5,493 bases of DNA from Burkholderiaceae bacterium (GTDB taxonomy: Bacteria; Pseudomonadota; Gammaproteobacteria; Burkholderiales; Burkholderiaceae), in contig CANCBK010000098.1 in the NCBI GenBank assembly GCA_947374315.1, positions 1 through 5,493 on the forward strand, read 5' to 3'. The translations under genes and the position numbers were made by a program. Below the pieces are notes generated by a model. It was not told the origin of the DNA. It did no database searches and saw only the letters and a list, made by a program, of their open reading frames with translations. Within the stretch, counting starts at the first letter, position 1. Every line of letters starts with the position of its first letter. This document shows positions 1 to 5,493 of this stretch, piece after piece.

Positions 1-608
1 AATTGATCTTTGGCGCGAATAGATTCAATTTCGTTGTACGCATTGAAGATTTCAGCCTGATCTAAGCCTAAAGATTCCACAATATATTGGTACGCGTGGG
101 TGTGAATTGCCTCTTCAAACGCCTGGCGCAATAGATATTGACGGCACTCTGGAGCAGTAATGTGGCGATAAGTGCCCAAAACAATGTTGTTTGCTGCCAA
201 AGAATCTGCTGTTGTGAAGAAACCGAGATTGCGCTTAATGATGCGACGCTCATCTTCAGTTAAGCCATTTGGATCTTTCCAAAGCGCGATATCGCGATTC
301 ATATTGATCTCTTGTGGCATCCAGTGGTTTGCGCAACCAGCTAAGTATTTCTCCCAAGCCCACTTATATTTAAATGGGACTAACTGATTTACGTCAGTCT
401 TGGCATTAATTACACGCTTATCAGCAGCGTTAACGCGCAAGGCTGCGCCGCCAGATAAAGCTGCACTCGCAGTTGCTGCAGGTGCCGCAACTTGAGGCGC
501 AATTGCGACCTCGTCTGCTTGCGGGCGCTGCGGCTCGGCCACAACTGGTTGCTGAGCAAGACCTGCTTTCGCTAGTGCCGGTGCAACTTCTTCTTCCCAA
601 TTCAACAT
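1..608 (-). CDS. nrdB: Ribonucleotide reductase class Ia, beta (radical) subunit, N-terminal half
   Basis: This is the small subunit of aerobic ribonucleotide reductase. It carries the di-iron/tyrosyl-radical cofactor that starts reduction of ribonucleoside diphosphates by NrdA in the cytoplasm. The start is ATG at 608-606, set by a strong AGGAG six bases upstream. The gene runs off the left edge after 202 codons, about half of the usual length of nearly 400. Residues 1-7 are followed by an Ala/Pro/Gln-rich, probably disordered stretch (about 8-60), and the ferritin-like R2 core begins near residue 65. Visible cofactor residues, by alignment to E. coli NrdB from memory, are Asp135 (D84), Glu166 and His169 in an ExxH motif (E115, H118), and Tyr173 (radical Y122). 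The spacings D-31-E-3-H-4-Y are identical to E. coli. The remaining iron ligands lie outside the window. It is co-transcribed with nrdA, 44 bases upstream. Confidence 0.96.
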   Translation of the reverse strand, partial: MLNWEEEVAPALAKAGLAQQPVVAEPQRPQADEVAIAPQVAAPAATASAALSGGAALRVNAADKRVINAKTDVNQLVPFKYKWAWEKYLAGCANHWMPQEINMNRDIALWKDPNGLTEDERRIIKRNLGFFTTADSLAANNIVLGTYRHITAPECRQYLLRQAFEEAIHTHAYQYIVESLGLDQAEIFNAYNEIESIRAKDQ

Positions 609-614
609 CACTCT

Positions 615-619
615 CTCCT
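615..619 (-). promoter_or_regulatory. Shine-Dalgarno of nrdB
   Basis: AGGAG on the minus strand lies six bases before the ATG at 608-606. It sits inside a longer purine run, AGGAGAGAG (619-611). It fixes the nrdB start, because no other start codon in this frame has such a site and the spacer upstream contains the nrdA stop. Confidence 0.85.
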
Positions 620-636
620 AATTCTTATTTTTTCAA

Positions 637-659
637 TCAGTAAGCAAATGGCTTACTGA
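637..659 (-). repeat. Perfect inverted repeat (hairpin) over the nrdA stop codon
   Basis: TCAGTAAGC (637-645 on the plus strand) and GCTTACTGA (651-659) are perfect 9-bp complements separated by 5 bases. In the mRNA the upstream arm contains the last nrdA codon (CAG) and the TAA stop (655-653). The downstream arm ends 18 bases before the nrdB Shine-Dalgarno. In transcription direction the hairpin is followed by an A-rich stretch, not a U-run, so it does not look like an intrinsic terminator. An intercistronic element affecting mRNA stability or the NrdA:NrdB ratio is possible, but this is inference. Confidence 0.6.
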
Positions 660-3619
660 CATGCTTCACATTCTTCAAAGCCGGCATCACCTGGGCGCAT
701 TGTGCAAGCAGGACCATCCAATTCTTGCGCAGCTGCAGCATCGGTACCATTCACGCCACCGCCACTGGATACGGAATTCAACTGACCGCTAGCAACTGTC
801 GACTTCTCAACGTGAGTTGCAGCCATTGTGCGGAGGTAATAGGTAGTTTTGAGGCCACGCAACCAAGCTAACTTATATGTGTCATCCAATTTCTTGCCAG
901 ATGCGCCACCCATGTAGATGTTGAGTGATTGCGCTTGGTCAATCCACTTCTGACGACGTGAAGCAGCTTCAACCAACCAGCTTGGCTCCACTTCAAATGC
1001 AGTCGCGTACAAATCACGCAAATCCTGTGGAACACGATCAATTTTGGACAAAGTACCGTCGAAGTACTTCAAGTCAGCAATCATGACCTCATCCCAGAGA
1101 CCGCGATCTTTCAAATCACGCACCAAGTACTCATTTACCACCGTGAATTCACCTGACAGGTTAGATTTCACGAACAAGTTCTGGAATGTAGGCTCGATAC
1201 AAGCTGAAACACCAATGATGTTCGAAATCGTTGCCGTAGGCGCAATTGCTACGCAGTTAGAGTTGCGCATACCAAATTGCTTGATACGTGAACGCAAACC
1301 ATCCCAATTCATTGTGGAGGAGCTATCTACCTCTAGGTAACCACCGCGCTCTGCTGCCAACAAGGCTACTGAGTCTTGCGGAAGAATGCCACGATCCCAC
1401 AAAGATCCTTTGTAAGTGCTGTACACGCCACGCTCTTCGGCCAACTCATTAGATGCTTGATAGGCGTAGTAGCACACTGCTTCCATTGAAGAATCTGCAA
1501 ACTTCACCGCCTCATCGCTAGCGTAAGGAATACGCTGCATATGCAAGCAATCCTGGAAGCCCATGATGCCCATGCCGACTGGACGATGCTTCAAGTTGGA
1601 ATTACGTGCTTTAGCAACAGCGTAGTAGTTGATATCAATCACGTTGTCCAACATCCGCATTGCAGTACGAATGGTTTTCTGAAGCTTCTCGTGATCCAAA
1701 ATCATCTTGCCAGATGCATCGGTAGTCATGTGCGCTGTCAAGTTCACAGAACCCAAGTTACATACCGCGATTTCGCTCTCATTTGTGTTGAGGGTAATCT
1801 CAGTACACAAGTTAGAAGAGTGAACGACGCCGATGTGTTGTTGTGGGCTGCGGATGTTGCAAGGATCTTTAAATGTGATCCATGGGTGGCCAGTTTCAAA
1901 CAACATGCCCAACATCTTGCGCCACAATTGTTGCGCTGGAATGCGACGGAATGGTTTCAGCTCACCGGAATCAGCTTTTTTCTCATAAGCAACATAAGCC
2001 TCTTCAAATGCCTTGCCGTATTTGTCATGCAAGTCAGGCGTATTTGAAGGTGAGAACAGCGTCCACTCACCACCCTCCATCACACGCTTCATGAACAAAT
2101 CCGGAATCCAGTTAGACGTATTCATGTCATGCGTACGGCGGCGATCGTCACCTGTGTTCTTACGCAACTCGAGGAACTCTTCAATATCCAAATGCCATGT
2201 CTCTAGGTAGGCACAGACTGCACCCTTACGCTTACCACCTTGGTTCACCGCAACCGCTGTGTCGTTTACCACTTTTAAGAACGGTACAACACCCTGTGAC
2301 TTACCGTTAGTACCTTTGATATGACTCCCCAAGGCGCGCACGTTTGTCCAGTCATTACCCAAGCCGCCAGCAAACTTAGACAAGAGTGCATTCTCTTTCA
2401 AGGCTTCGTAGATGCCATCAAGATCATCATCTACCGTTGTTAAGTAGCAGCTTGATAACTGAGGACGTGTGGTCGCTGAGTTAAACAAGGTTGGTGTGCT
2501 GGACATGAAGTCAAATGTCGAAAGAATTTCATAGAACTCGATAGCACGACGCTCACGATCTAACTCATTCAAAGACAAGCCCATCGCAACGCGCATAAAG
2601 AAAGCCTGCGGCATTTCAATGCGGCGATCTTCAATATGCAAGAAATAACGGTCATACAAAGTTTGCAAACCGAGGTAGTTGAACTGCAAGTCGCGGCTAG
2701 CGTTCAATGCTGCAGCCAAGCGTGGGAGATCAAAATCACGCATCCGTGGATCTAACAACTCAGCAGAAATACCTTCGTTAATATACTTAGCAAAATAAGT
2801 GCTGTACTCAGCTTGCATATCACCTTGCAACACTTCGCGACCTAAAATTTCTTTACGAATCACGTGCATCAAAATGCGGGCAGTTACTTGGCTGTATGCA
2901 GGATCTTTTTCAATCAAAGTACGTGACGCCAAAATTGCGGAGTCATACACTTGAGCCATTGGCACGCCATCGTACAAATTCTTGATGGTTTCCGTAATGA
3001 TTGGGCTTGCATCGATATTGTTGCCAAGACCTTCACATGCAGCTTCAATGATGGTGCGCAAAGCGGCCATATCTAGCCACTTCTCTACACCGTTGTCAGT
3101 TACCTTAATACCGGACTCACCAGCCTGAGTTGCCGCCTGAGTTTCCTGGGTGATGCCCTGTTGTGTTGCACGCTCTTGATTGCGCTTTTCACGATAAAGA
3201 ACATAAGCACGAGCAACGTTGTGCTCACCACTGCGCATCAATGCCAGCTCTACTTGATCTTGAATATCTTCAATATGGAAGGTGCCGCCATTTGGACGGC
3301 TACGGAGCAAAGCGCGCACAACTGAGTGAGTTAATTGCTCTACCTGCTCACGAACGCGTGCAGAAGCTGCGCCCTGACCACCATTAACCGCTAAAAATGC
3401 CTTTGTAACCGCAATGGCAATTTTGGATGGCTCAAATGCCACCACTGAGCCATTTCGGCGAATGATTTTGTAATCAGACAATTGAGTGGCTTGACCACCA
3501 CCTACTCCACCGGCTACAAAGCCAGCAGATGGGGTTTGATTCATGGATTCCGAAGGGTTCATCCCTGGATTATTTGCACTGGCAGTCTGTCCTGCTGTCT
3601 GGGGGTTGGCATATGTCAT
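653..3619 (-). CDS. nrdA: Ribonucleoside-diphosphate reductase class Ia, alpha (catalytic) subunit
   Basis: This is the large catalytic subunit. It reduces NDPs to dNDPs in the cytoplasm using a radical passed from NrdB. It has 988 residues, much longer than E. coli NrdA (761) but, as I recall, usual for betaproteobacterial homologues. A low-complexity N-terminus (1-48) precedes the ATP-cone overall-activity domain (about 50-145, starting at YKIIRRNGSVVAFEPSK). A Gln/Thr-rich linker (146-172) follows, then the RNR N-terminal and barrel domains. Catalytic residues seen are Cys391 (SSCYL) and Cys620 (AVCNLGS) as the redox pair, Asn603/Cys605/Glu607 (NLCTE) with the thiyl-radical Cys605, and Tyr927-Tyr928 for radical transfer. 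The PTATIS phosphate-binding loop starts at 794, and the mobile CEAC tail (Cys984, Cys987) is for thioredoxin/glutaredoxin reduction. There is no intein or frameshift. The start ATG (3619-3617) has AGGAG four bases upstream. It is the first gene of nrdAB, probably repressed by NrdR. Confidence 0.98.
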   Translation of the reverse strand: MTYANPQTAGQTASANNPGMNPSESMNQTPSAGFVAGGVGGGQATQLSDYKIIRRNGSVVAFEPSKIAIAVTKAFLAVNGGQGAASARVREQVEQLTHSVVRALLRSRPNGGTFHIEDIQDQVELALMRSGEHNVARAYVLYREKRNQERATQQGITQETQAATQAGESGIKVTDNGVEKWLDMAALRTIIEAACEGLGNNIDASPIITETIKNLYDGVPMAQVYDSAILASRTLIEKDPAYSQVTARILMHVIRKEILGREVLQGDMQAEYSTYFAKYINEGISAELLDPRMRDFDLPRLAAALNASRDLQFNYLGLQTLYDRYFLHIEDRRIEMPQAFFMRVAMGLSLNELDRERRAIEFYEILSTFDFMSSTPTLFNSATTRPQLSSCYLTTVDDDLDGIYEALKENALLSKFAGGLGNDWTNVRALGSHIKGTNGKSQGVVPFLKVVNDTAVAVNQGGKRKGAVCAYLETWHLDIEEFLELRKNTGDDRRRTHDMNTSNWIPDLFMKRVMEGGEWTLFSPSNTPDLHDKYGKAFEEAYVAYEKKADSGELKPFRRIPAQQLWRKMLGMLFETGHPWITFKDPCNIRSPQQHIGVVHSSNLCTEITLNTNESEIAVCNLGSVNLTAHMTTDASGKMILDHEKLQKTIRTAMRMLDNVIDINYYAVAKARNSNLKHRPVGMGIMGFQDCLHMQRIPYASDEAVKFADSSMEAVCYYAYQASNELAEERGVYSTYKGSLWDRGILPQDSVALLAAERGGYLEVDSSSTMNWDGLRSRIKQFGMRNSNCVAIAPTATISNIIGVSACIEPTFQNLFVKSNLSGEFTVVNEYLVRDLKDRGLWDEVMIADLKYFDGTLSKIDRVPQDLRDLYATAFEVEPSWLVEAASRRQKWIDQAQSLNIYMGGASGKKLDDTYKLAWLRGLKTTYYLRTMAATHVEKSTVASGQLNSVSSGGGVNGTDAAAAQELDGPACTMRPGDAGFEECEACQ

Positions 3620-3623
3620 ATTT

Positions 3624-3628
3624 CTCCT
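3624..3628 (-). promoter_or_regulatory. Shine-Dalgarno of nrdA
   Basis: AGGAG lies four bases before the ATG at 3619-3617 on the minus strand. It supports this upstream start, although the conserved ATP cone begins only near residue 50 and Met20 or Met26 would also be in frame. Confidence 0.85.
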
Positions 3629-3703
3629 GCTTTTTTATATGGTACGTAAACAAAAATGTCTTTTAAAACAATGATTTAACATTATTTAATATTGTCTTTT
3701 TTC

Positions 3704-3735
3704 CGGAAAAACCACTATATGTAGTGTTTTTTCCG
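3704..3735 (-). repeat. 32-bp imperfect palindrome around the proximal NrdR box
   Basis: The centre lies between 3719 and 3720. Of 16 symmetric base pairs 14 match; the exceptions are 3712/3727 and 3718/3721. The outer arms are CGGAAAAA and TTTTTCCG and the inner arms are CACTA and TAGTG. It overlaps the NrdR box and lies just downstream of the predicted start point, so the nrdA mRNA could fold here into a stem of 8 bp, an A-G mismatch, 5 bp and a CAUA loop. No U-run follows, so it is not an intrinsic terminator. Whether the outer arms matter beyond the box is unknown. Confidence 0.7.
3712..3727 (-). promoter_or_regulatory. NrdR box, promoter-proximal
   Basis: The plus-strand 16-mer CCACTATATGTAGTGT fits the known NrdR-box consensus (acaCwAtATaTwGtgt) at 14 of 16 positions, including the invariant C, A, T and G of both half sites. 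NrdR is the ATP/dATP-sensing zinc-ribbon/ATP-cone repressor of bacterial ribonucleotide reductase operons. The site would lie about 15-30 bases downstream of the predicted transcription start, which suits a repressor. The nrdR gene itself is not in the window. Confidence 0.8.
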
Positions 3736-3742
3736 TCACTAG

Positions 3743-3758
3743 GCACTAAGTATAGGGA
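3743..3758 (-). promoter_or_regulatory. NrdR box, promoter-distal, overlapping the -10
   Basis: The plus-strand 16-mer GCACTAAGTATAGGGA matches 11 of 16 consensus positions and keeps the core CACTA and TATAG half sites. It starts exactly 31 bp from the proximal box, which is the three-helical-turn spacing known for paired NrdR boxes. The site is weaker alone, but the phasing and its overlap with the predicted -10 hexamer make it convincing as a pair. Confidence 0.65.
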
Positions 3759-3777
3759 ATTATTGGAAACTTGGTAA
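3749..3777 (-). promoter_or_regulatory. Predicted sigma70-type promoter of nrdAB
   Basis: On the minus strand the -35 is TTACCA (3777-3772; 4 of 6 to TTGACA), then a 17-bp spacer, and the -10 is TATACT (3754-3749; 5 of 6 to TATAAT). Transcription would start near 3742, giving a 5' UTR of roughly 120 bases before nrdA. The -10 lies inside the distal NrdR box and the proximal box is in the early transcribed region, so NrdR binding would block the polymerase. The stretch 3788-3830 upstream is very AT-rich and could act like an UP element. Placement is by inspection only. Confidence 0.65.
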
Positions 3778-3856
3778 GGCATTTCTGACAAATATTTATA
3801 AGTATTTTTCCCTATTTATTCAATAAATTAGAGTTCATTTTGGTGCATATTTTGCA

Positions 3857-3876
3857 GCCCTTTTTAGCTAAAGGGC
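3857..3876. repeat. Inverted repeat GCCCTTT/AAAGGGC
   Basis: GCCCTTT (3857-3863) and AAAGGGC (3870-3876) form a perfect 7-bp stem with a 6-base loop. The loop region also contains the palindrome TTTAGCTAAA (3863-3872). It is the second hairpin behind ampD in transcription direction and lies about 40-60 bases past its stop. No U-run follows on either strand, so it could help end or protect the ampD transcript, but it is not a canonical terminator. Confidence 0.4.
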
Positions 3877-3880
3877 AAGA

Positions 3881-3900
3881 ATGTGAGCGTGTGCTCACAT
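3881..3900 (-). terminator. Hairpin after ampD, possible weak terminator
   Basis: ATGTGAGC (3881-3888) and GCTCACAT (3893-3900) form a perfect 8-bp stem with a 4-base loop, 14 bases after the ampD stop in transcription direction. The following transcript (TTCTTGCCCTTT) is only moderately U-rich, so termination may be weak or aided by the next hairpin (3857-3876). The position fits the end of the ypjD-ampD unit. The symmetry could instead be an operator, although it is more than 100 bp upstream of the nrdA promoter. Confidence 0.45.
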
Positions 3901-3914
3901 ACTAATTTAGAGCC

Positions 3915-4727
3915 CTAGCGAGGGTCCAAACCAAAGGGGAATTTTTTGACTGATGTGTCAGTTTTCGATTGGAACTTTTGCCAACTAAATTGAATCCCAG
4001 GGTCTGTTTTTCTGCCAGGGGCAACATCACTATGCCCAGCAAATTGAAGGTCGGGGTAAATAGACCTCAGTTGGGTACTTAATTGAGCAAGGGTTGAATA
4101 TTGAATATCTTCAAAAGGATGTTCGCCATCACCCTCCAACTCAACCCCTATCGAGAAATCATTGCACCTTTCTCGACCCAGGAAAGAAGAAAGCCCCGCA
4201 TGCCAGGCCTTGTTTTGGCTAGAAACAAATTGAAACACCTCACCCTGGCGAGAAATCAAGAAATGACTTGATACCTTCTGATCTGATATCTCCTCAAAAT
4301 AAGGGTGCAATGAAGAATCCAGCTTATTTTGGAAAAAATCGACAATAAATCGTGTGTTGTTGCTATCTACAAAACCGCTGGGCGGCAAACTGATGTGATG
4401 AATCACCACTAAATCTGGCATGACGCCTTCTGGCCGAATATCTTGGTTCGGCGAGATCCGCCATCTGGCAGAGCCCAGCCAACCTTGCGCATCTAGGCTT
4501 TGGAGATGTTCTTGTGAGCAATAAAAGCGCTCTTCTTGAGCGATTGCTTCAGACTTTAGAAGATGCACCGAACAATAGTGACACTGCACAATGATTTCTG
4601 GTTCGGCAGCCTTGGTCTGCTGCGCCTTGATCTTGGCCGCCTCATCGGTATTGAGCTTTGCCTGTTTTTTCCCCTTTAGCCAAAGGTAAAAAATGCCTGC
4701 ACCAGCAAATAGAAGAAGCCACTTCAT
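3915..4727 (-). CDS. ampD: 1,6-anhydro-N-acetylmuramyl-L-alanine amidase AmpD with fused N-terminal PP0621-type membrane anchor/zinc ribbon
   Basis: AmpD cleaves the stem peptide from anhydro-muropeptides during cell-wall recycling and so keeps AmpR-type beta-lactamase induction low. I take ATG 4727 as the start (270 residues). The adjacent GTG at 4730-4728 would add one residue, and it is used for the numbering here. Residues 3-19 form one membrane helix followed by Lys-rich KGKKQAK. Residues about 46-76 form a small zinc-ribbon-like module (C50-x2-C53, then FYCSQEH with C71 and H75). Residues about 81-271 are a full-length AmpD with zinc ligands His111, His233 and Asp243 (GHSDVAPGRKTDPG), Glu197 (GVELEG) and Lys241. 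In related bacteria, as I recall, the anchor protein and AmpD are separate adjacent genes; here they are one frame with no ATG, GTG or TTG at the junction. The positive residues after the helix predict a cytoplasmic amidase domain. Only 7 bases separate it from ypjD, with a weak ribosome-binding site, so translational coupling is likely. Confidence 0.92.
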   Translation of the reverse strand: MKWLLLFAGAGIFYLWLKGKKQAKLNTDEAAKIKAQQTKAAEPEIIVQCHYCSVHLLKSEAIAQEERFYCSQEHLQSLDAQGWLGSARWRISPNQDIRPEGVMPDLVVIHHISLPPSGFVDSNNTRFIVDFFQNKLDSSLHPYFEEISDQKVSSHFLISRQGEVFQFVSSQNKAWHAGLSSFLGRERCNDFSIGVELEGDGEHPFEDIQYSTLAQLSTQLRSIYPDLQFAGHSDVAPGRKTDPGIQFSWQKFQSKTDTSVKKFPFGLDPR

Positions 4728-4734
4728 CACCAGG

Positions 4735-5493
4735 TCATGCTCTTTGAAGAATTACTTCCATCACAAATCGACTGCCAACATAGGCCAGGAGTAAAGCGGT
4801 ATAAGCGCTCAAGACCCAACGAACAGCTACGCGCCCACGTAAACCAACGCGCCAACGTGCTAGCAGAAGTCCCGTAAATAAAAACCAAGAGATGAGAGCA
4901 AAGATAGTTTTGTGATCAAAAACCAGCGGCTTGCCAAATAATGTTTGCGAAAAGAGGAGGCCAGAGAACACTGTCAAACTGAGAAGTGCAACACCCACAT
5001 AGAGCAAATTAAAAAGCAAGCTTTCCATGGTCATCAATGGCGGTAAATCCTCCAGCCAATGGGCTATACGACTATTAGGGATGATGGCCAGTTGACGGTG
5101 TAAAGCGCGATCCTGAATACTCATCAACATGGCATGCATCGCAGCCAAACTCAATAATCCAACAGAAATAGTAGCAACAATGAAGTGCCCCTTAAACCAT
5201 GGATCAGATACAGCTCTTGGAGAAATCAGGGTACCCGAGAAAATAGTGGGCAATGCGGAACAGACCAGCGCAAAACACAAAACCAGCCAACGCAAACTCG
5301 AGATTGGCAAAAACCAAGACTGAAGCCAATAAAAAGCGAGGCCAACCCAAGCAATCAGCGAGAGATCCTGAGCAAAACCGAACACAAATCCCTCTGGCGT
5401 GAAGACCGAGTCATGCAACTGAATTCCATGCACCAGCAAAATCAACAGGATCAATGCCCGAACTAAGCCTGTAAAAGCCGATGATTCGACTTT
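4735..5493 (-). CDS. ypjD: CcsA/YpjD-type inner-membrane protein (cytochrome c assembly family), 5' end outside window
   Basis: This is a polytopic inner-membrane protein of the CcsA/CcmC-like cytochrome c assembly superfamily, closest by eye to E. coli YpjD; its exact role is not established. The window shows 252 residues and the frame stays open to the right edge. A TTG at 5454-5452 could pass for a start but should not be used: 13 further open codons precede it and the family normally has one more N-terminal helix. About seven hydrophobic helices are visible (near residues 10-26, 43-61, 66-85, 101-124, 157-181, 196-213 and 226-247). Family marks are the WFKGH histidine (His103), the DHKTIFALISW segment (His194) and a closing region with GLRGR and YVGSRFV. 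Stop TGA is at 4737-4735, directly before ampD, with which it forms an operon. No promoter for it lies in the window. Confidence 0.9.
   Translation of the reverse strand, partial: KVESSAFTGLVRALILLILLVHGIQLHDSVFTPEGFVFGFAQDLSLIAWVGLAFYWLQSWFLPISSLRWLVLCFALVCSALPTIFSGTLISPRAVSDPWFKGHFIVATISVGLLSLAAMHAMLMSIQDRALHRQLAIIPNSRIAHWLEDLPPLMTMESLLFNLLYVGVALLSLTVFSGLLFSQTLFGKPLVFDHKTIFALISWFLFTGLLLARWRVGLRGRVAVRWVLSAYTALLLAYVGSRFVMEVILQRA

Noticed and set aside
608..655. Read-through of the nrdA stop: the frame continues 14 codons and ends in a TGA overlapping the nrdB ATG (TGATG)
   Set aside because: The overlap looks like a coupled junction, but nrdA already ends in the conserved CEACQ tail and nrdB has its own strong ribosome-binding site. 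A chance stop at this place is the simpler explanation.
1541..2047. Open frame of 168 codons on the plus strand inside nrdA
   Set aside because: It is antisense to the conserved catalytic region of nrdA, has no recognisable protein features, and its openness follows from nrdA codon usage. The same holds for the other short plus-strand frames inside nrdA, nrdB, ampD and ypjD, and for the 61-codon minus-strand frame at 68-253 inside nrdB.
653..3619. Intein or insertion in nrdA because of its 988-residue length
   Set aside because: The sequence between catalytic motifs is continuous and shows no intein splice motifs. The extra length comes mainly from the N-terminal extension, the linker and small insertions, as in related bacteria.
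3679..3695. Third NrdR box (near-palindrome of ACATTATT and AATATTGT)
   Set aside because: It lacks the core C and G of the NrdR half sites, has odd symmetry (17 bases) and an off-phase centre distance of 32.5 bp. In such AT-rich DNA near-palindromes are common.
3814..3828. 15-base palindrome ATTTATT-C-AATAAAT in the nrdA upstream region
   Set aside because: It consists almost only of A and T within a very AT-rich stretch and matches no operator I know. I do not count it as a separate site.
3882..3899. CRP-type site (TGTGA...TCACA) behind ampD
   Set aside because: The spacer between the half sites is 8 bases, while CRP sites have 6. It is also more than 100 bp upstream of the predicted nrdA -35.
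5452..5454. TTG as the start of the ypjD reading frame
   Set aside because: The frame is open for 13 more codons to the window edge with fitting sequence, and the family has a further N-terminal helix. The gene is truncated by the window instead.

Overview
The window reads almost entirely on the minus strand and looks like ordinary chromosome of a betaproteobacterium. The proteins, the moderate GC content and the order ypjD – (PP0621 type + ampD) – nrdA – nrdB all fit Burkholderiales. A freshwater Polynucleobacter-like lineage is my best guess, made from family knowledge and not from a search.

Read in transcription direction (high to low coordinates): (1) 5493-4735 is the C-terminal part of a CcsA/YpjD-type polytopic membrane protein, cut by the window edge. 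(2) 4727-3915 follows after a gap of a few bases. It is a single reading frame joining a PP0621-type membrane-anchored zinc-ribbon module to a complete AmpD amidase (cell-wall recycling). (3) 3914-3620 is the only real intergenic space. It holds two hairpin-forming inverted repeats behind ampD, then the nrdA control region: a good sigma70-type promoter, two NrdR-box-like sites exactly 31 bp apart, and a 32-bp palindrome centred on the better box. (4) 3619-653 is full-length nrdA, the class Ia ribonucleotide reductase large subunit, with an ATP cone and all catalytic cysteines. (5) 652-609 is a short spacer with a perfect 9-bp inverted repeat that includes the nrdA stop codon. (6) 608-1 is the N-terminal half of nrdB, the radical-bearing small subunit, cut by the window edge.

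nrdA and nrdB form an operon that makes deoxyribonucleotides for replication and repair, most likely repressed by the nucleotide-sensing regulator NrdR. The ypjD-ampD pair is a separate, tightly coupled unit upstream. I see no mobile element, CRISPR array, tRNA or rRNA. I do not see a wholly new system. The points most worth following up are the membrane-anchor/AmpD fusion, the extended palindrome around the NrdR box (which would also fold as a 5'-UTR hairpin), and the stop-codon hairpin between nrdA and nrdB.
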